A stretch of DNA of 10,143 nt from Wenzhouxiangella sp. Its GTDB lineage: Bacteria; Pseudomonadota; Gammaproteobacteria; Xanthomonadales; Wenzhouxiangellaceae. The stretch covers positions 1-10,143 of the forward strand of contig JAASTB010000052.1 in NCBI GenBank assembly GCA_021767625.1. Direction: 5' to 3'. A model generated the notes under the pieces. It was not told where the DNA came from. It made no database searches and saw nothing but the letters and a program-made list of their open reading frames with translations. Shown here one piece after another: positions 1 through 5,359 of the stretch. Both the position numbers and the translations under genes were made by a program. How positions within the stretch are numbered: position 1 is the first letter of the stretch; the number at the start of each line of letters is the position of its first letter.

Positions 1-41
1 AACAAACCAGTTCGCCAAAGCGCACCCCCGCCGCCCCGCGC

Positions 42-47
42 TAGAAT
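42..47 (+). promoter_or_regulatory. Possible -10 element of the propeller gene
   Basis: TAGAAT matches five of six bases of the sigma-70 -10 consensus and lies 30 bases before the start codon of the gene at 78, which would give a leader of about 24 bases containing the Shine-Dalgarno. I see no convincing -35 hexamer at 16-18 bases spacing, so this is a weak call. Confidence 0.3.
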
Positions 48-77
48 CGGCGACTCGTCAACCGATCGAGGTGCACC

Positions 78-1088
78 ATGCGCAAGATCATGACCGCTGT
101 GGCGAGCGTCCTCGCCGTCCTCCCCGCCCTCGCACAGGAAAACGATGCCGCCACGACCGGAATCGAGGTTCGCGAGTGGCAGGTGCCCTGGGAAAACACC
201 CGCCCGCGTGATCCCGACGTGGCCGCCGACGGGCGGATCTGGTTCGTCGGTCAGGCCGGCGACTATGTGGCCGTTTTCGATCCCGAAGGCGAGGCGTTCG
301 AGCGCTTCGACCTGGCCGACGGCGCCGGCCCGCACAACGTCATCGTTACCGACGACCAGGAGGTCTGGTATTCGGGCAACAAGGCCGCGCATCTCGGCCG
401 TCTCGATCCCGAATCCGGCGAAATCCACAAGGTGCCGACGCCGGAAGACCGGGCGCAGGACCCGCACACCCTGATCGAGGACTCACAGGGCCGCATCTGG
501 TTCACCGTCCAGTGGGGCAACCAGATCGGACGCTACGACCGCGAAACCGGCGAGATCGAGCTGGTCGGCGTCTCCCAGCCGCGCTCACGGCCCTACGGCA
601 TCAAGCTCGACGAGAACGACAACGCCTGGGTCGCGCTTTTCGGAACCAACAAGCTCGCCCGGGTGGATGCCGAAACCTTCGAACTGACCGAGATCGAACT
701 GCCGCGCGAGGACGCCCGTCCGCGCCGGCTGGCCCATACCGATCGCGGCGTTTTCTACGGCGACTACGCCAGGGGCTACCTGGGCCACTACGATCCCGAC
801 ACGGAAGCCTTCACGGAGTGGCGCATGCCCGGCGCCGACAAGTCCGGGGCCTATGCGGTGGCCGCCGACGACCGCGGCCGCATCTGGTTCGTGGAAACCT
901 GGCAGGACCCCAACCGCTTCGTCGGCTTCAACCCGGCGACCGAGCGCTTCTTCGCCATGGGCGACGTCCCCAGCGGCGGCGGCACGGTCCGCCACATGGT
1001 CTTCGACCCGAAGACCAACAGCATCTGGTTCGGCACGGACACCAACTACATCGGACAGGCACTAATTCCGCCAGCCCCGGAACCCTGA
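78..1088 (+). CDS. Secreted virginiamycin-B-lyase-like beta-propeller protein
   Basis: The 336-residue product starts with an export signal: basic MRK, a hydrophobic stretch, and an Ala-Leu-Ala site predicting cleavage after residue 19. The mature protein consists of repeats of about 43 residues, each with a D-x-x-GRIWF-like strand (Trp or Phe near 55, 97, 141, 184, 226, 270 and 317) followed by a G-x-x-x-R-x-D-x-x-T-x-E type strand. That is seven blades, as in the Vgb streptogramin lyase / SMP-30-like propellers. Database names for such proteins usually read virginiamycin B lyase, but environmental homologues are mostly uncharacterised, and I could not place the Vgb catalytic His and Glu residues with confidence. 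Periplasmic or secreted lyase, lactonase or binding function are all possible. The start at 78 is supported by GAGGTG at 68-73. The TGA stop is the first unit of a heptamer array shared with the convergent gene. Confidence 0.8.
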   Translation: MRKIMTAVASVLAVLPALAQENDAATTGIEVREWQVPWENTRPRDPDVAADGRIWFVGQAGDYVAVFDPEGEAFERFDLADGAGPHNVIVTDDQEVWYSGNKAAHLGRLDPESGEIHKVPTPEDRAQDPHTLIEDSQGRIWFTVQWGNQIGRYDRETGEIELVGVSQPRSRPYGIKLDENDNAWVALFGTNKLARVDAETFELTEIELPREDARPRRLAHTDRGVFYGDYARGYLGHYDPDTEAFTEWRMPGADKSGAYAVAADDRGRIWFVETWQDPNRFVGFNPATERFFAMGDVPSGGGTVRHMVFDPKTNSIWFGTDTNYIGQALIPPAPEP

Positions 1089-1148
1089 AACCTGAAACCT
1101 GAAACCTGAAACTTGAAACCTGAAACCTGAAACCTGAAACCTGAAACC
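1086..1148. repeat. Tandem heptamer array, nine TGAAACC units
   Basis: Nine head-to-tail copies of TGAAACC fill the gap between two convergent genes; the fourth copy reads TGAAACT. The first unit supplies the TGA stop of the propeller gene, and the last base of the array is the first base of the CTA that forms the TAG stop of the minus-strand DUF1295 gene. Because seven is not a multiple of three, the plus strand presents TGA in all three frames, while the minus strand (GGTTTCA) has no stop in any frame. There is no spacer structure of the CRISPR kind and no hairpin potential. Confidence 0.95.
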
Positions 1149-1918
1149 TATGTTTTAGGCGGCCAGGGAATAAACGGCGAGGTCGTACGCTGGTACTCGC
1201 GATAGGCGTCGCCGCGCGATTTCAGCGACTGCTTCTCGGTGTAGGGAATGCCGGAGACTCGATAGAGGAAGACCAGCATCACGACCGGCCCCAGCCAGGC
1301 CACCCACTGGTTCGGTGCGCCGACGGCTACCAGCGGATAGCTGAACCAGTGCAGCCACTCGAAGAAATAGTTGGGGTGCCGCGAATAGCGCCAGAGCCCG
1401 ACACGGCAGACCTTGCCCTTGTTCGCCGGGTCGGCCTTGAAGGCGGTGAGCTGGCGGTCGGCCAGCGACTCGCCCGCCAGGCTGATGAACCAGATCGCCA
1501 CGCCGGCAATCAGCCAGGCGTCGACAGCGGCGGAGGGATCGTTGACGACCACCCAGGCGGGCAGCGCGAACAACCAGGCGACCAGCGCCTGGATCATGAA
1601 GAAGAAGAAAAAGAAAGGATTGGCCTTGGCGCCGAAGTGCTCCCGCATGGCCTGGTAGCGACCGTCCTCACCCTCGTGCCCGGACAGGCGCTGGATGAGG
1701 TGGGCGGCCAGCCGGCTCGACCAGGTCACCGCGAGCAGGGCGCCGAGCAGTTTCTTCTCGACGGCGCCGTCGCCGACGACGGCAAAACCGATGGCCTGCA
1801 GGCCGATCAGGACGGCCCATGCGGCATCGACCCAGTCGGCGCGCTTCGACCGAAGCTGCCACAACCACAGGCCGGTCATCACGAGGGCGCAGCAGGCAAG
1901 CGATATCAGTAGTTCCAT
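1148..1918 (-). CDS. DUF1295 membrane protein, steroid 5-alpha-reductase-like
   Basis: The 256-residue product is an integral membrane protein with about six hydrophobic segments. It carries the C-terminal signature of the DUF1295 / steroid 5-alpha-reductase fold: GLWRYSRHPNYFFEWLHW near residues 174-191, and a closing GIPYTEKQ...RGDAYREYQ stretch near 223-243. Family members are putative reductases or methyltransferase-like enzymes of lipid substrates; the substrate here is unknown. A run of six Phe occurs near residues 102-107. An in-frame ATG at 1970-1972 would add 18 residues, but that extension runs through a strong terminator hairpin at 1944-1966, so I prefer the ATG at 1916-1918, which begins MELLISL as expected for a first membrane helix. 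No clear Shine-Dalgarno precedes it. The gene lies downstream of the 52-codon sigma-54 gene and may receive read-through. Confidence 0.85.
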   Translation of the reverse strand: MELLISLACCALVMTGLWLWQLRSKRADWVDAAWAVLIGLQAIGFAVVGDGAVEKKLLGALLAVTWSSRLAAHLIQRLSGHEGEDGRYQAMREHFGAKANPFFFFFFMIQALVAWLFALPAWVVVNDPSAAVDAWLIAGVAIWFISLAGESLADRQLTAFKADPANKGKVCRVGLWRYSRHPNYFFEWLHWFSYPLVAVGAPNQWVAWLGPVVMLVFLYRVSGIPYTEKQSLKSRGDAYREYQRTTSPFIPWPPKT

Positions 1919-1932
1919 CGCTGCGAGACTAG

Positions 1933-1966
1933 CAGACAAGCAAACGCCCGCCGTGAAGGCGGGCGT
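1933..1966 (-). terminator. Intrinsic terminator behind the 52-codon gene
   Basis: On the minus strand ACGCCCGCC and GGCGGGCGT form a perfect 9-bp stem with a five-base TTCAC loop. The stem runs directly into TTGCTTGTCT, a moderately T-rich tail. The plus strand has no T tract after the stem, so the terminator works in the minus direction. It ends the short transcript of the 52-codon gene just before the DUF1295 start codon. Confidence 0.7.
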
Positions 1967-1972
1967 CGGCAT

Positions 1973-2018
1973 CCGGCCGGTGTTGCTGGCCGGTCAGACA
2001 GGTGCATCGAAATGCACC
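1973..2018 (-). other. Two stem-loops in the 3' region of the 52-codon gene
   Basis: Reading on the minus strand after the small ORF, GGTGCAT-TTCG-ATGCACC (2001-2018) is a perfect 7-bp stem with a UUCG tetraloop in RNA. It is followed by CCGGCC with a 9-base loop and GGCCGG (1973-1993). Together with the terminator at 1944-1966 they make three consecutive hairpins in about 75 bases, so this could be a protective 3' end or a 3'-UTR-derived small RNA. The first hairpin is unlikely to be chance; the second is simple GC-rich palindromic sequence. Confidence 0.55.
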
Positions 2019-2063
2019 GCGGGTTCCCCTTCCCGAATTCTGGTCAGGGCGCCGGCGAGATAC

Positions 2064-2222
2064 TCAGCCGGCGACAGCGCGCAGGTTCTGTTCCTGCTCG
2101 AGCTGTACGAGCCACTCGACGACGACTTCGTCGGCGAGCAGGTTGTCGAATCCGTTTTCGTCACCGTGGGCGGACAGCTGAACGTCCTGGTCCTGTTCTG
2201 CGGCTCGAATGTTGTCGTTCAT
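2064..2222 (-). CDS. 52-residue acidic small protein, sigma-54 promoted
   Basis: I do not recognise this family. The ORF begins with ATG at 2222-2220, preceded by AAAGGTG at 6-7 bases, a strong Shine-Dalgarno, and ends with TGA at 2064-2066. The product has 12 Asp/Glu, two Arg and no Lys, and is rich in Gln and Asn. It shows no signal peptide or membrane helix, and has a predicted helical C-terminal half around VVVEWLVQLEQEQ. About three quarters of codons end in G or C, as in the neighbours. It ends LRAVAG, which resembles the end of double-glycine-type leader peptides but has no core after it. Upstream is a near-consensus sigma-54 promoter and downstream a structured terminator region, so it forms its own transcription unit. 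Candidates are a regulatory small protein, a peptide precursor, or the translated part of a dual-function RNA. Existence as a gene is well supported; function is unknown. Confidence 0.7.
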   Translation of the reverse strand: MNDNIRAAEQDQDVQLSAHGDENGFDNLLADEVVVEWLVQLEQEQNLRAVAG

Positions 2223-2262
2223 GGGTGGCACCTTTCGTCAGTTTTGCCGTTCGCAGACATAA

Positions 2263-2280
2263 ATGCAGGTCCCGTGCCAA
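2263..2280 (-). promoter_or_regulatory. Sigma-54 (RpoN) -24/-12 promoter
   Basis: On the minus strand the site reads TTGGCACGGGACCTGCAT. The consensus is YTGGCACG, four bases, TTGCW. The GG and GC dinucleotides have the invariant spacing and only one base differs (CTGC for TTGC). The predicted start lies near 2252, giving a leader of about 30 bases that contains the Shine-Dalgarno of the 52-codon gene. The match and its position make a chance hit unlikely. A sigma-54 promoter requires an activator of the bacterial enhancer-binding-protein class, not encoded in this window. Confidence 0.75.
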
Positions 2281-2297
2281 AGTTCGAAATCCGGCTG

Positions 2298-2370
2298 TTT
2301 TGGGGTTCGATGGCCCGTTTTTGGCCAGTTTTTGCCCAGGAAGTGACAGTTTTCGTCCACTGCCTGACAT
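2298..2370 (-). promoter_or_regulatory. Upstream region of the sigma-54 promoter: phased T-tracts and TGACA repeat
   Basis: Plus-strand T-tracts lie at 2298-2301, 2318-2322, 2329-2333 and 2350-2353. Their centres are about 20.5, 11 and 20.5 bases apart, close to whole helical turns, which predicts intrinsic bending. The middle two sit in an 11-bp repeat, GGCCCGTTTTT then GGCCAGTTTTT. Two TGACA copies (2344-2348 and 2365-2369) are 21 bp apart and fall about 95-115 bp upstream of the predicted start, a usual distance for an enhancer-binding protein. The assignment as activator site and bend is inference. Confidence 0.4.
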
Positions 2371-2444
2371 CCAGCGTCCATCGGGGGGCATTCCGGCCGG
2401 CCGGATCGGGCACAATGGGCCGCCAACGCGCCGCAGCCACCGCC

Positions 2445-3341
2445 ATGCCCGCCTCCCATTTCCTGTTCCTGCTGTTCATCTGCCTGCTCTGGGCGGGCAA
2501 CTTCATCGCCGCGGCCTGGGCGGTGCGGGTCTTCGAGCCGGTGACGTTCACCGTCGTGCGCTTCGGCCTGGTGCTTGTATTGCTCCTGCCCTTCCTGCGC
2601 GTGCCCGCCCGCGATCAGTGGGCGACACTGCTGGCCTGCTGCTGGACGATGGGGGCCATTCACTTCGGGCTGGTCTTTCTTGCGCTCGGCCGCTCGGAGG
2701 ATGTCTCCTCTATCGCGCTACTCATGCAGATCTACGTGCCGCTATCGACGTTGATGGCGGTGCTGCTGCTGGGCGAGCGGATCGGCTGGCGCACCACCAG
2801 CGGCATCCTGATCGCCTTCGGCGGCGTGCTCGTCATGGGCCTGGACCCACTCGTGCTGGCCCAGCTCGACGTGGTTGCACTGGTGATGCTCTCGGCGCTG
2901 TCCCTGGCGACCGGCACCATCCTGATGCGGCGCCTCAAAGGTATCGGTGTATTCAGTTTCCAGGCCTGGAATGCCCTGCTGTCGCTCGTGCCGCTGGGCC
3001 TGCTGGCCGCCTGGCTGGAGACGCCCTCGCAAGTCTTCGAGCTGACCGCGGAGCGGCCCGACGCGTGGCTGGCGGTGGCCTATTCGGCAATCGCCGCCTC
3101 GATCATCGGGCACGGCGGCTTCTACTGGCTCATCCAGCGCCACGAGGTCAACCGGATCACGCCCTACCTGCTGCTGGTGCCGATCCTGGCCGTGGTGCTC
3201 GGCATTCTGTTCTGGGGCGACCGACCCGGTCCGCGTTTGCTCACCGGCGGCGGCATGGTGCTGGCGGGCGTTCTCTGGATCACGCTCCGGGCCCGCTGGC
3301 GGCGCCCGTCGCGAGTGGAACCCACGCCGCCGGCCGGCTGA
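2445..3341 (+). CDS. EamA/DMT-family permease
   Basis: The 298-residue product is almost entirely hydrophobic, with about ten membrane segments in two similar halves, the pattern of the drug/metabolite transporter EamA family. Family-typical features are the LLWAGNF motif near residue 14 in the first helix, the R-F-x-L-V-L-V-L-L-L-P stretch in helix 2, and the PLSTLMAVLLLGERIGWR stretch (E near 114) ending the first EamA repeat; the second half repeats this with PILAVVLGILFWGDRPG. Such proteins export amino acids, metabolites or toxic compounds; the substrate cannot be read from the sequence. The reading frame stays open far upstream, but the part before 2415 overlaps the opposite-strand genes and is not typical of the family. 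ATG at 2415 (308 residues) is an alternative start; neither ATG has a clear Shine-Dalgarno. A CACAAT at 2411-2416 may be its -10 element. Confidence 0.88.
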   Translation: MPASHFLFLLFICLLWAGNFIAAAWAVRVFEPVTFTVVRFGLVLVLLLPFLRVPARDQWATLLACCWTMGAIHFGLVFLALGRSEDVSSIALLMQIYVPLSTLMAVLLLGERIGWRTTSGILIAFGGVLVMGLDPLVLAQLDVVALVMLSALSLATGTILMRRLKGIGVFSFQAWNALLSLVPLGLLAAWLETPSQVFELTAERPDAWLAVAYSAIAASIIGHGGFYWLIQRHEVNRITPYLLLVPILAVVLGILFWGDRPGPRLLTGGGMVLAGVLWITLRARWRRPSRVEPTPPAG

Positions 3342-3372
3342 CGGGATTCAGAACCCGTTCAGTACGCTGGCG

Positions 3373-3378
3373 CATAAT
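3373..3378 (+). promoter_or_regulatory. Possible -10 element very close to the start codon
   Basis: CATAAT matches five of six bases of the -10 consensus and ends six bases before the ATG at 3385. Transcription starting about seven bases downstream would begin at or next to the start codon, giving a leaderless mRNA, which fits the lack of a Shine-Dalgarno. The best -35-like hexamer, TTCAGA at 3347-3352, is 20 bases away, longer than ideal. Confidence 0.35.
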
Positions 3379-3384
3379 GACGCC

Positions 3385-3798
3385 ATGAAGCGCAGAACCT
3401 CGGCATCCGTGTTGGGCTACTTTCTTGCATTCCTGATGCTCTCCGTGCTCGGGATCTCCAGCGGCGTCGCCCACGAGCCGCAGGGACAGCGCGCCTGGCC
3501 CCCGCCGAGCCACCACTTCCGGCTCAAGCATCCCCAGCACCGCCTGGCCTACTGGTATGCCAACGAGTCCATGCGCCAGGCCCAGGAAGCGCGCGAGATG
3601 GTCTGCGGGTTCACCGGCCAGCACTGGACGCTGGACTGGGAAGTCCACTACCGCTGGGCCCTGCGCACCGCACCGCGACGCATCTACCAGCGCGTCGAAG
3701 AACGCGACCGCCACCTGGCGACCTGCCGCAGCCGCAAGCTGCGCGACTACCAGCGTCCGCCCTATCGCCGGGACCCGGGCGGCTACGGCCGCGGCTGA
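3385..3798 (+). CDS. Small exported protein of unknown function
   Basis: I do not recognise a family. The 137-residue product has a clear signal peptide: basic MKRR, a hydrophobic core near residues 9-24, and a probable cleavage around Val28-Ala29 before HEPQG. The mature part is basic and aromatic, with many Arg, His, Trp and Tyr, including the alternating pattern RLAYWYANESMRQAQEAREM near 53-72 that suggests a helix. Two cysteines (74 and 114) could form one periplasmic disulphide. The C-terminus is Arg/Gly/Tyr/Pro-rich and probably disordered. The start at 3385 is chosen because the signal peptide begins there. The gene stands 43 bases after the permease and 127 bases before the his regulator and has no evident functional link to either. 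Confidence 0.7.
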   Translation: MKRRTSASVLGYFLAFLMLSVLGISSGVAHEPQGQRAWPPPSHHFRLKHPQHRLAYWYANESMRQAQEAREMVCGFTGQHWTLDWEVHYRWALRTAPRRIYQRVEERDRHLATCRSRKLRDYQRPPYRRDPGGYGRG

Positions 3799-3869
3799 GC
3801 GGCAACGCCCCGGCGAAGGCGCCGCCAACCGACCAACCCGCCGACCCCGACTTGTGAACGGCTCGCCCG

Positions 3870-3898
3870 TTGGCAATTTCACATGGCCGTGTTAATGT
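3870..3898 (+). promoter_or_regulatory. Probable promoter of the his operon
   Basis: TTGGCA (3870-3875, five of six -35 consensus bases) is followed after 17 bases by TAATGT (3893-3898), a weak -10. An alternative -10, TACATT at 3912-3917, would place the start of transcription at the regulator's ATG (leaderless). In either case the -10 lies inside the 26-bp palindrome at 3893-3918, so a bound repressor would block RNA polymerase. The 70 bases between the previous gene and 3870 hold only a short GC-rich hairpin (CGGCG-AAGG-CGCCG) without a T tract. Confidence 0.4.
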
Positions 3899-3918
3899 AC
3901 TAACGCGTTATTACATTA
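3893..3918. promoter_or_regulatory. Trp-operator-like palindrome, candidate repressor site
   Basis: The two 13-base halves, TAATGTACTAACG and CGTTATTACATTA, are inverted copies with one mismatch. The core 3897-3914 has the layout of the E. coli TrpR operator (GTACTA, six bases, TAGTAC): here it is GTACTA, six bases, TATTAC. It lies 8-33 bases before the start codon of a TrpR-family regulator. I therefore read it as the regulator's own operator, making the his operon autoregulated. Palindrome and spacing are seen directly; the binding protein is inferred. Confidence 0.65.
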
Positions 3919-3925
3919 GACCGCC

Positions 3926-4243
3926 ATGAAACACCACGACCCGCAACACATGCAGGCCAACCGCGCCGCCCGATCCAGCCTGGCCGAGGCCCTGCTGGCC
4001 ATGAAAACGGCCGAAGAGATGCGCGCCCTGCTCAAGGACCTGACCACGCCGGCCGAACTGGAAGCCATGGTCGACCGCTGGCGCGTCGTGCGCTACCTCG
4101 ACCAGGGCAAGCCCTACCGCGAGATCCACGACATCACCGGAGTGAGCGTCACCACCATCGGCCGCGTTGCGCGCTACCTCGAACACGGCAACGGCGGCTA
4201 TCGCATGGCCCTGGAGCGCTTGAAGGATGGTCGTGATGAATGA
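3926..4243 (+). CDS. TrpR/YerC-family transcriptional regulator of the his operon
   Basis: The 105-residue protein matches the YerC/YecD branch of the TrpR superfamily over its full length. After a variable N-terminus (with His at 3, 4 and 8) comes the helical body (ALLAMKTAEEMRALLKDLTTP near 22-42, LEAMVDRWRVVRYLDQGK near 45-62). The helix-turn-helix, PYREIHDITGVSVTTIGRVARYL, spans 63-85 with the family-typical ending NGGYRMALERL. Its position as first gene of the his operon and the trp-box-like palindrome at its promoter suggest a repressor of histidine biosynthesis. Whether the ligand is histidine, another metabolite or none cannot be told. The start at 3926 has no Shine-Dalgarno; the reading frame is not credible further upstream because it would pass through the promoter. 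It is not the true tryptophan repressor by sequence or context. Confidence 0.88.
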   Translation: MKHHDPQHMQANRAARSSLAEALLAMKTAEEMRALLKDLTTPAELEAMVDRWRVVRYLDQGKPYREIHDITGVSVTTIGRVARYLEHGNGGYRMALERLKDGRDE

Positions 4244-4273
4244 CGCAGTGCGGGTTGATCGCAGCTTGTCGGC

Positions 4274-4437
4274 CTCACGCGGAGCCGCAGAGGAGCTGAG
4301 GACGCAGAGAAACAGCATTAGTGATGATCAGGACAGTCCATTGATTGCCGTCGACAACCCGACAACGCCCGCTGCGATTCCACTTCAGGTCGTATTTCTT
4401 CCTCTGCGAACTCTGCCCCTCCGCGGCTCTGCGTGAA
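4274..4437. repeat. Inverted-repeat element 1 (regulator/hisG junction)
   Basis: The left arm (4274-4309) and the right arm (4402-4437, read on the minus strand) are imperfect copies of one another, sharing CACGC-R-GAGCCGC, then GAGG-R-GC and a final CGCAGAG. Each arm is a degenerate string of units of about 9 bases around CGCAGAG. The roughly 92-base centre has no ORF and no similarity to the centre of element 2. Transcribed, the arms would form a hairpin of about 36 bp ending 31 bases before the hisG start. No transposase is present, so it looks like a small non-autonomous or REP-type element. Confidence 0.85.
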
Positions 4438-4468
4438 ACCCAATCAGCACCCAACATCATCGAAGCCA

Positions 4469-5359
4469 ATGAACCGCATCCAAATCGCCATTCAGAAATC
4501 CGGCCGCCTGGCCGACAAGTCGCTCAACCTGCTCGAGCGCTCGGGCCTGCATTTCGCGCGCAGCAAGGACAAGTTGTTCTGGTACGGCCGCAACCTGCCC
4601 GTGGACCTGCTGCTGGTGCGCGACGACGACATTCCCCGCCTGCTCGTCGAGGGCGTATGCCAGCTCGGCATCGTGGGCGAGAACGTCGCCGAGGAGAAAC
4701 TCCTGGAAGTGCGCCAGCGCCGGCCGGAGGTTCGCCTCGACAGCCTCGGCAAGCTCGACTTCGGTCACTGCCAGCTCAAGCTGGCCGTACCCGAGGCCTC
4801 GAAGGCAAGGTCCATTGCCGACCTGGCCGGCAAGCGCCTGGCGACCAGCTATCCGCAGCTCACCCGCCGCTTCCTCGAGGACAACGGGGTGGACGCCGAC
4901 ATCGTGATGCTCAACGGCGCCGTCGAGATCGCGCCCAGCCTGGGCACGGCCGACGCCATCGTCGACCTGGTCTCGACCGGCACCACCCTGAGAGCAAACC
5001 ACCTCAAGGCGATCGAGCCGGTGATGAGCAGCCAGGCGGCCCTCTACCGCTGCCCGCAGCGGCTCGACGCCGAGGGCGAACAGCTGCTCGACAAGCTGCT
5101 CACCCGCATCCAGGGCGTTCAGCAGGCCGCCGAGACCAAGTACGTGATGCTGCACGCGCCGCGCTCGCGCCTGGCCGAGATCGCCGCGATCCTGCCCGGC
5201 GCCGAGTCGCCCACGATCCTGCCGCTGGAAGGCCAGGACGACAAGGTGGCCGTACACGCCGTATGCACCGAGCAGGTGTTCTGGGAACACCTCGAGGAAC
5301 TCAAGGACGCCGGCGCCTCGGCCGTGCTGGTGCTGCCCGTGGAGAAGATGCTGGCATGA
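4469..5359 (+). CDS. hisG: ATP phosphoribosyltransferase, long form
   Basis: HisG condenses ATP with PRPP to phosphoribosyl-ATP, the first and feedback-controlled step of histidine synthesis, in the cytoplasm. The 296-residue product has the long-form layout. The catalytic part begins RIQIAIQKSGRL and contains VRDDDIP near 50-56, LGIVGENV near 66-73 and the PRPP loop DAIVDLVSTGTTL near 162-174. The C-terminal regulatory domain, from about 225, ends SAVLVLPVEKMLA as in E. coli. The long form is a hexamer inhibited by histidine and does not need HisZ. The frame is open with a GTG at 4433, but that lies inside the repeat element and would add a non-family tail, so the ATG at 4469 is preferred; its ribosome site is weak. 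The last codons overlap hisD by ATGA. Confidence 0.97.
   Translation: MNRIQIAIQKSGRLADKSLNLLERSGLHFARSKDKLFWYGRNLPVDLLLVRDDDIPRLLVEGVCQLGIVGENVAEEKLLEVRQRRPEVRLDSLGKLDFGHCQLKLAVPEASKARSIADLAGKRLATSYPQLTRRFLEDNGVDADIVMLNGAVEIAPSLGTADAIVDLVSTGTTLRANHLKAIEPVMSSQAALYRCPQRLDAEGEQLLDKLLTRIQGVQQAAETKYVMLHAPRSRLAEIAAILPGAESPTILPLEGQDDKVAVHAVCTEQVFWEHLEELKDAGASAVLVLPVEKMLA

Noticed and set aside
1086..1148. CRISPR-like array
   Set aside because: Units are 7 bases and directly adjacent, without spacers.
1919..1972. Upstream start of the DUF1295 gene at 1972
   Set aside because: It would translate through the terminator hairpin at 1944-1966 and adds a stretch unlike the family.
2392..2405. 14-bp perfect palindrome TCCGGCCGGCCGGA before the permease
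   Set aside because: Alternating CCGG runs are frequent in GC-rich DNA and similar runs occur elsewhere in the window, so I do not claim an operator.
1695..2444. N-terminal extension of the EamA permease
   Set aside because: The frame is open but lies antisense to the DUF1295 gene and the 52-codon gene, and DMT permeases begin close to the first membrane helix.
3799..3869. Terminator after the small exported protein
   Set aside because: Only a 5-bp GC stem without a T tract is visible.
4433..4468. GTG start 12 codons upstream of hisG
   Set aside because: It falls within the right arm of repeat element 1, and the added residues are not found in HisG proteins.
4244..4468. Classical his attenuator leader before hisG
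   Set aside because: There is no run of His codons and no terminator/antiterminator pair; the structure present is the inverted-repeat element.
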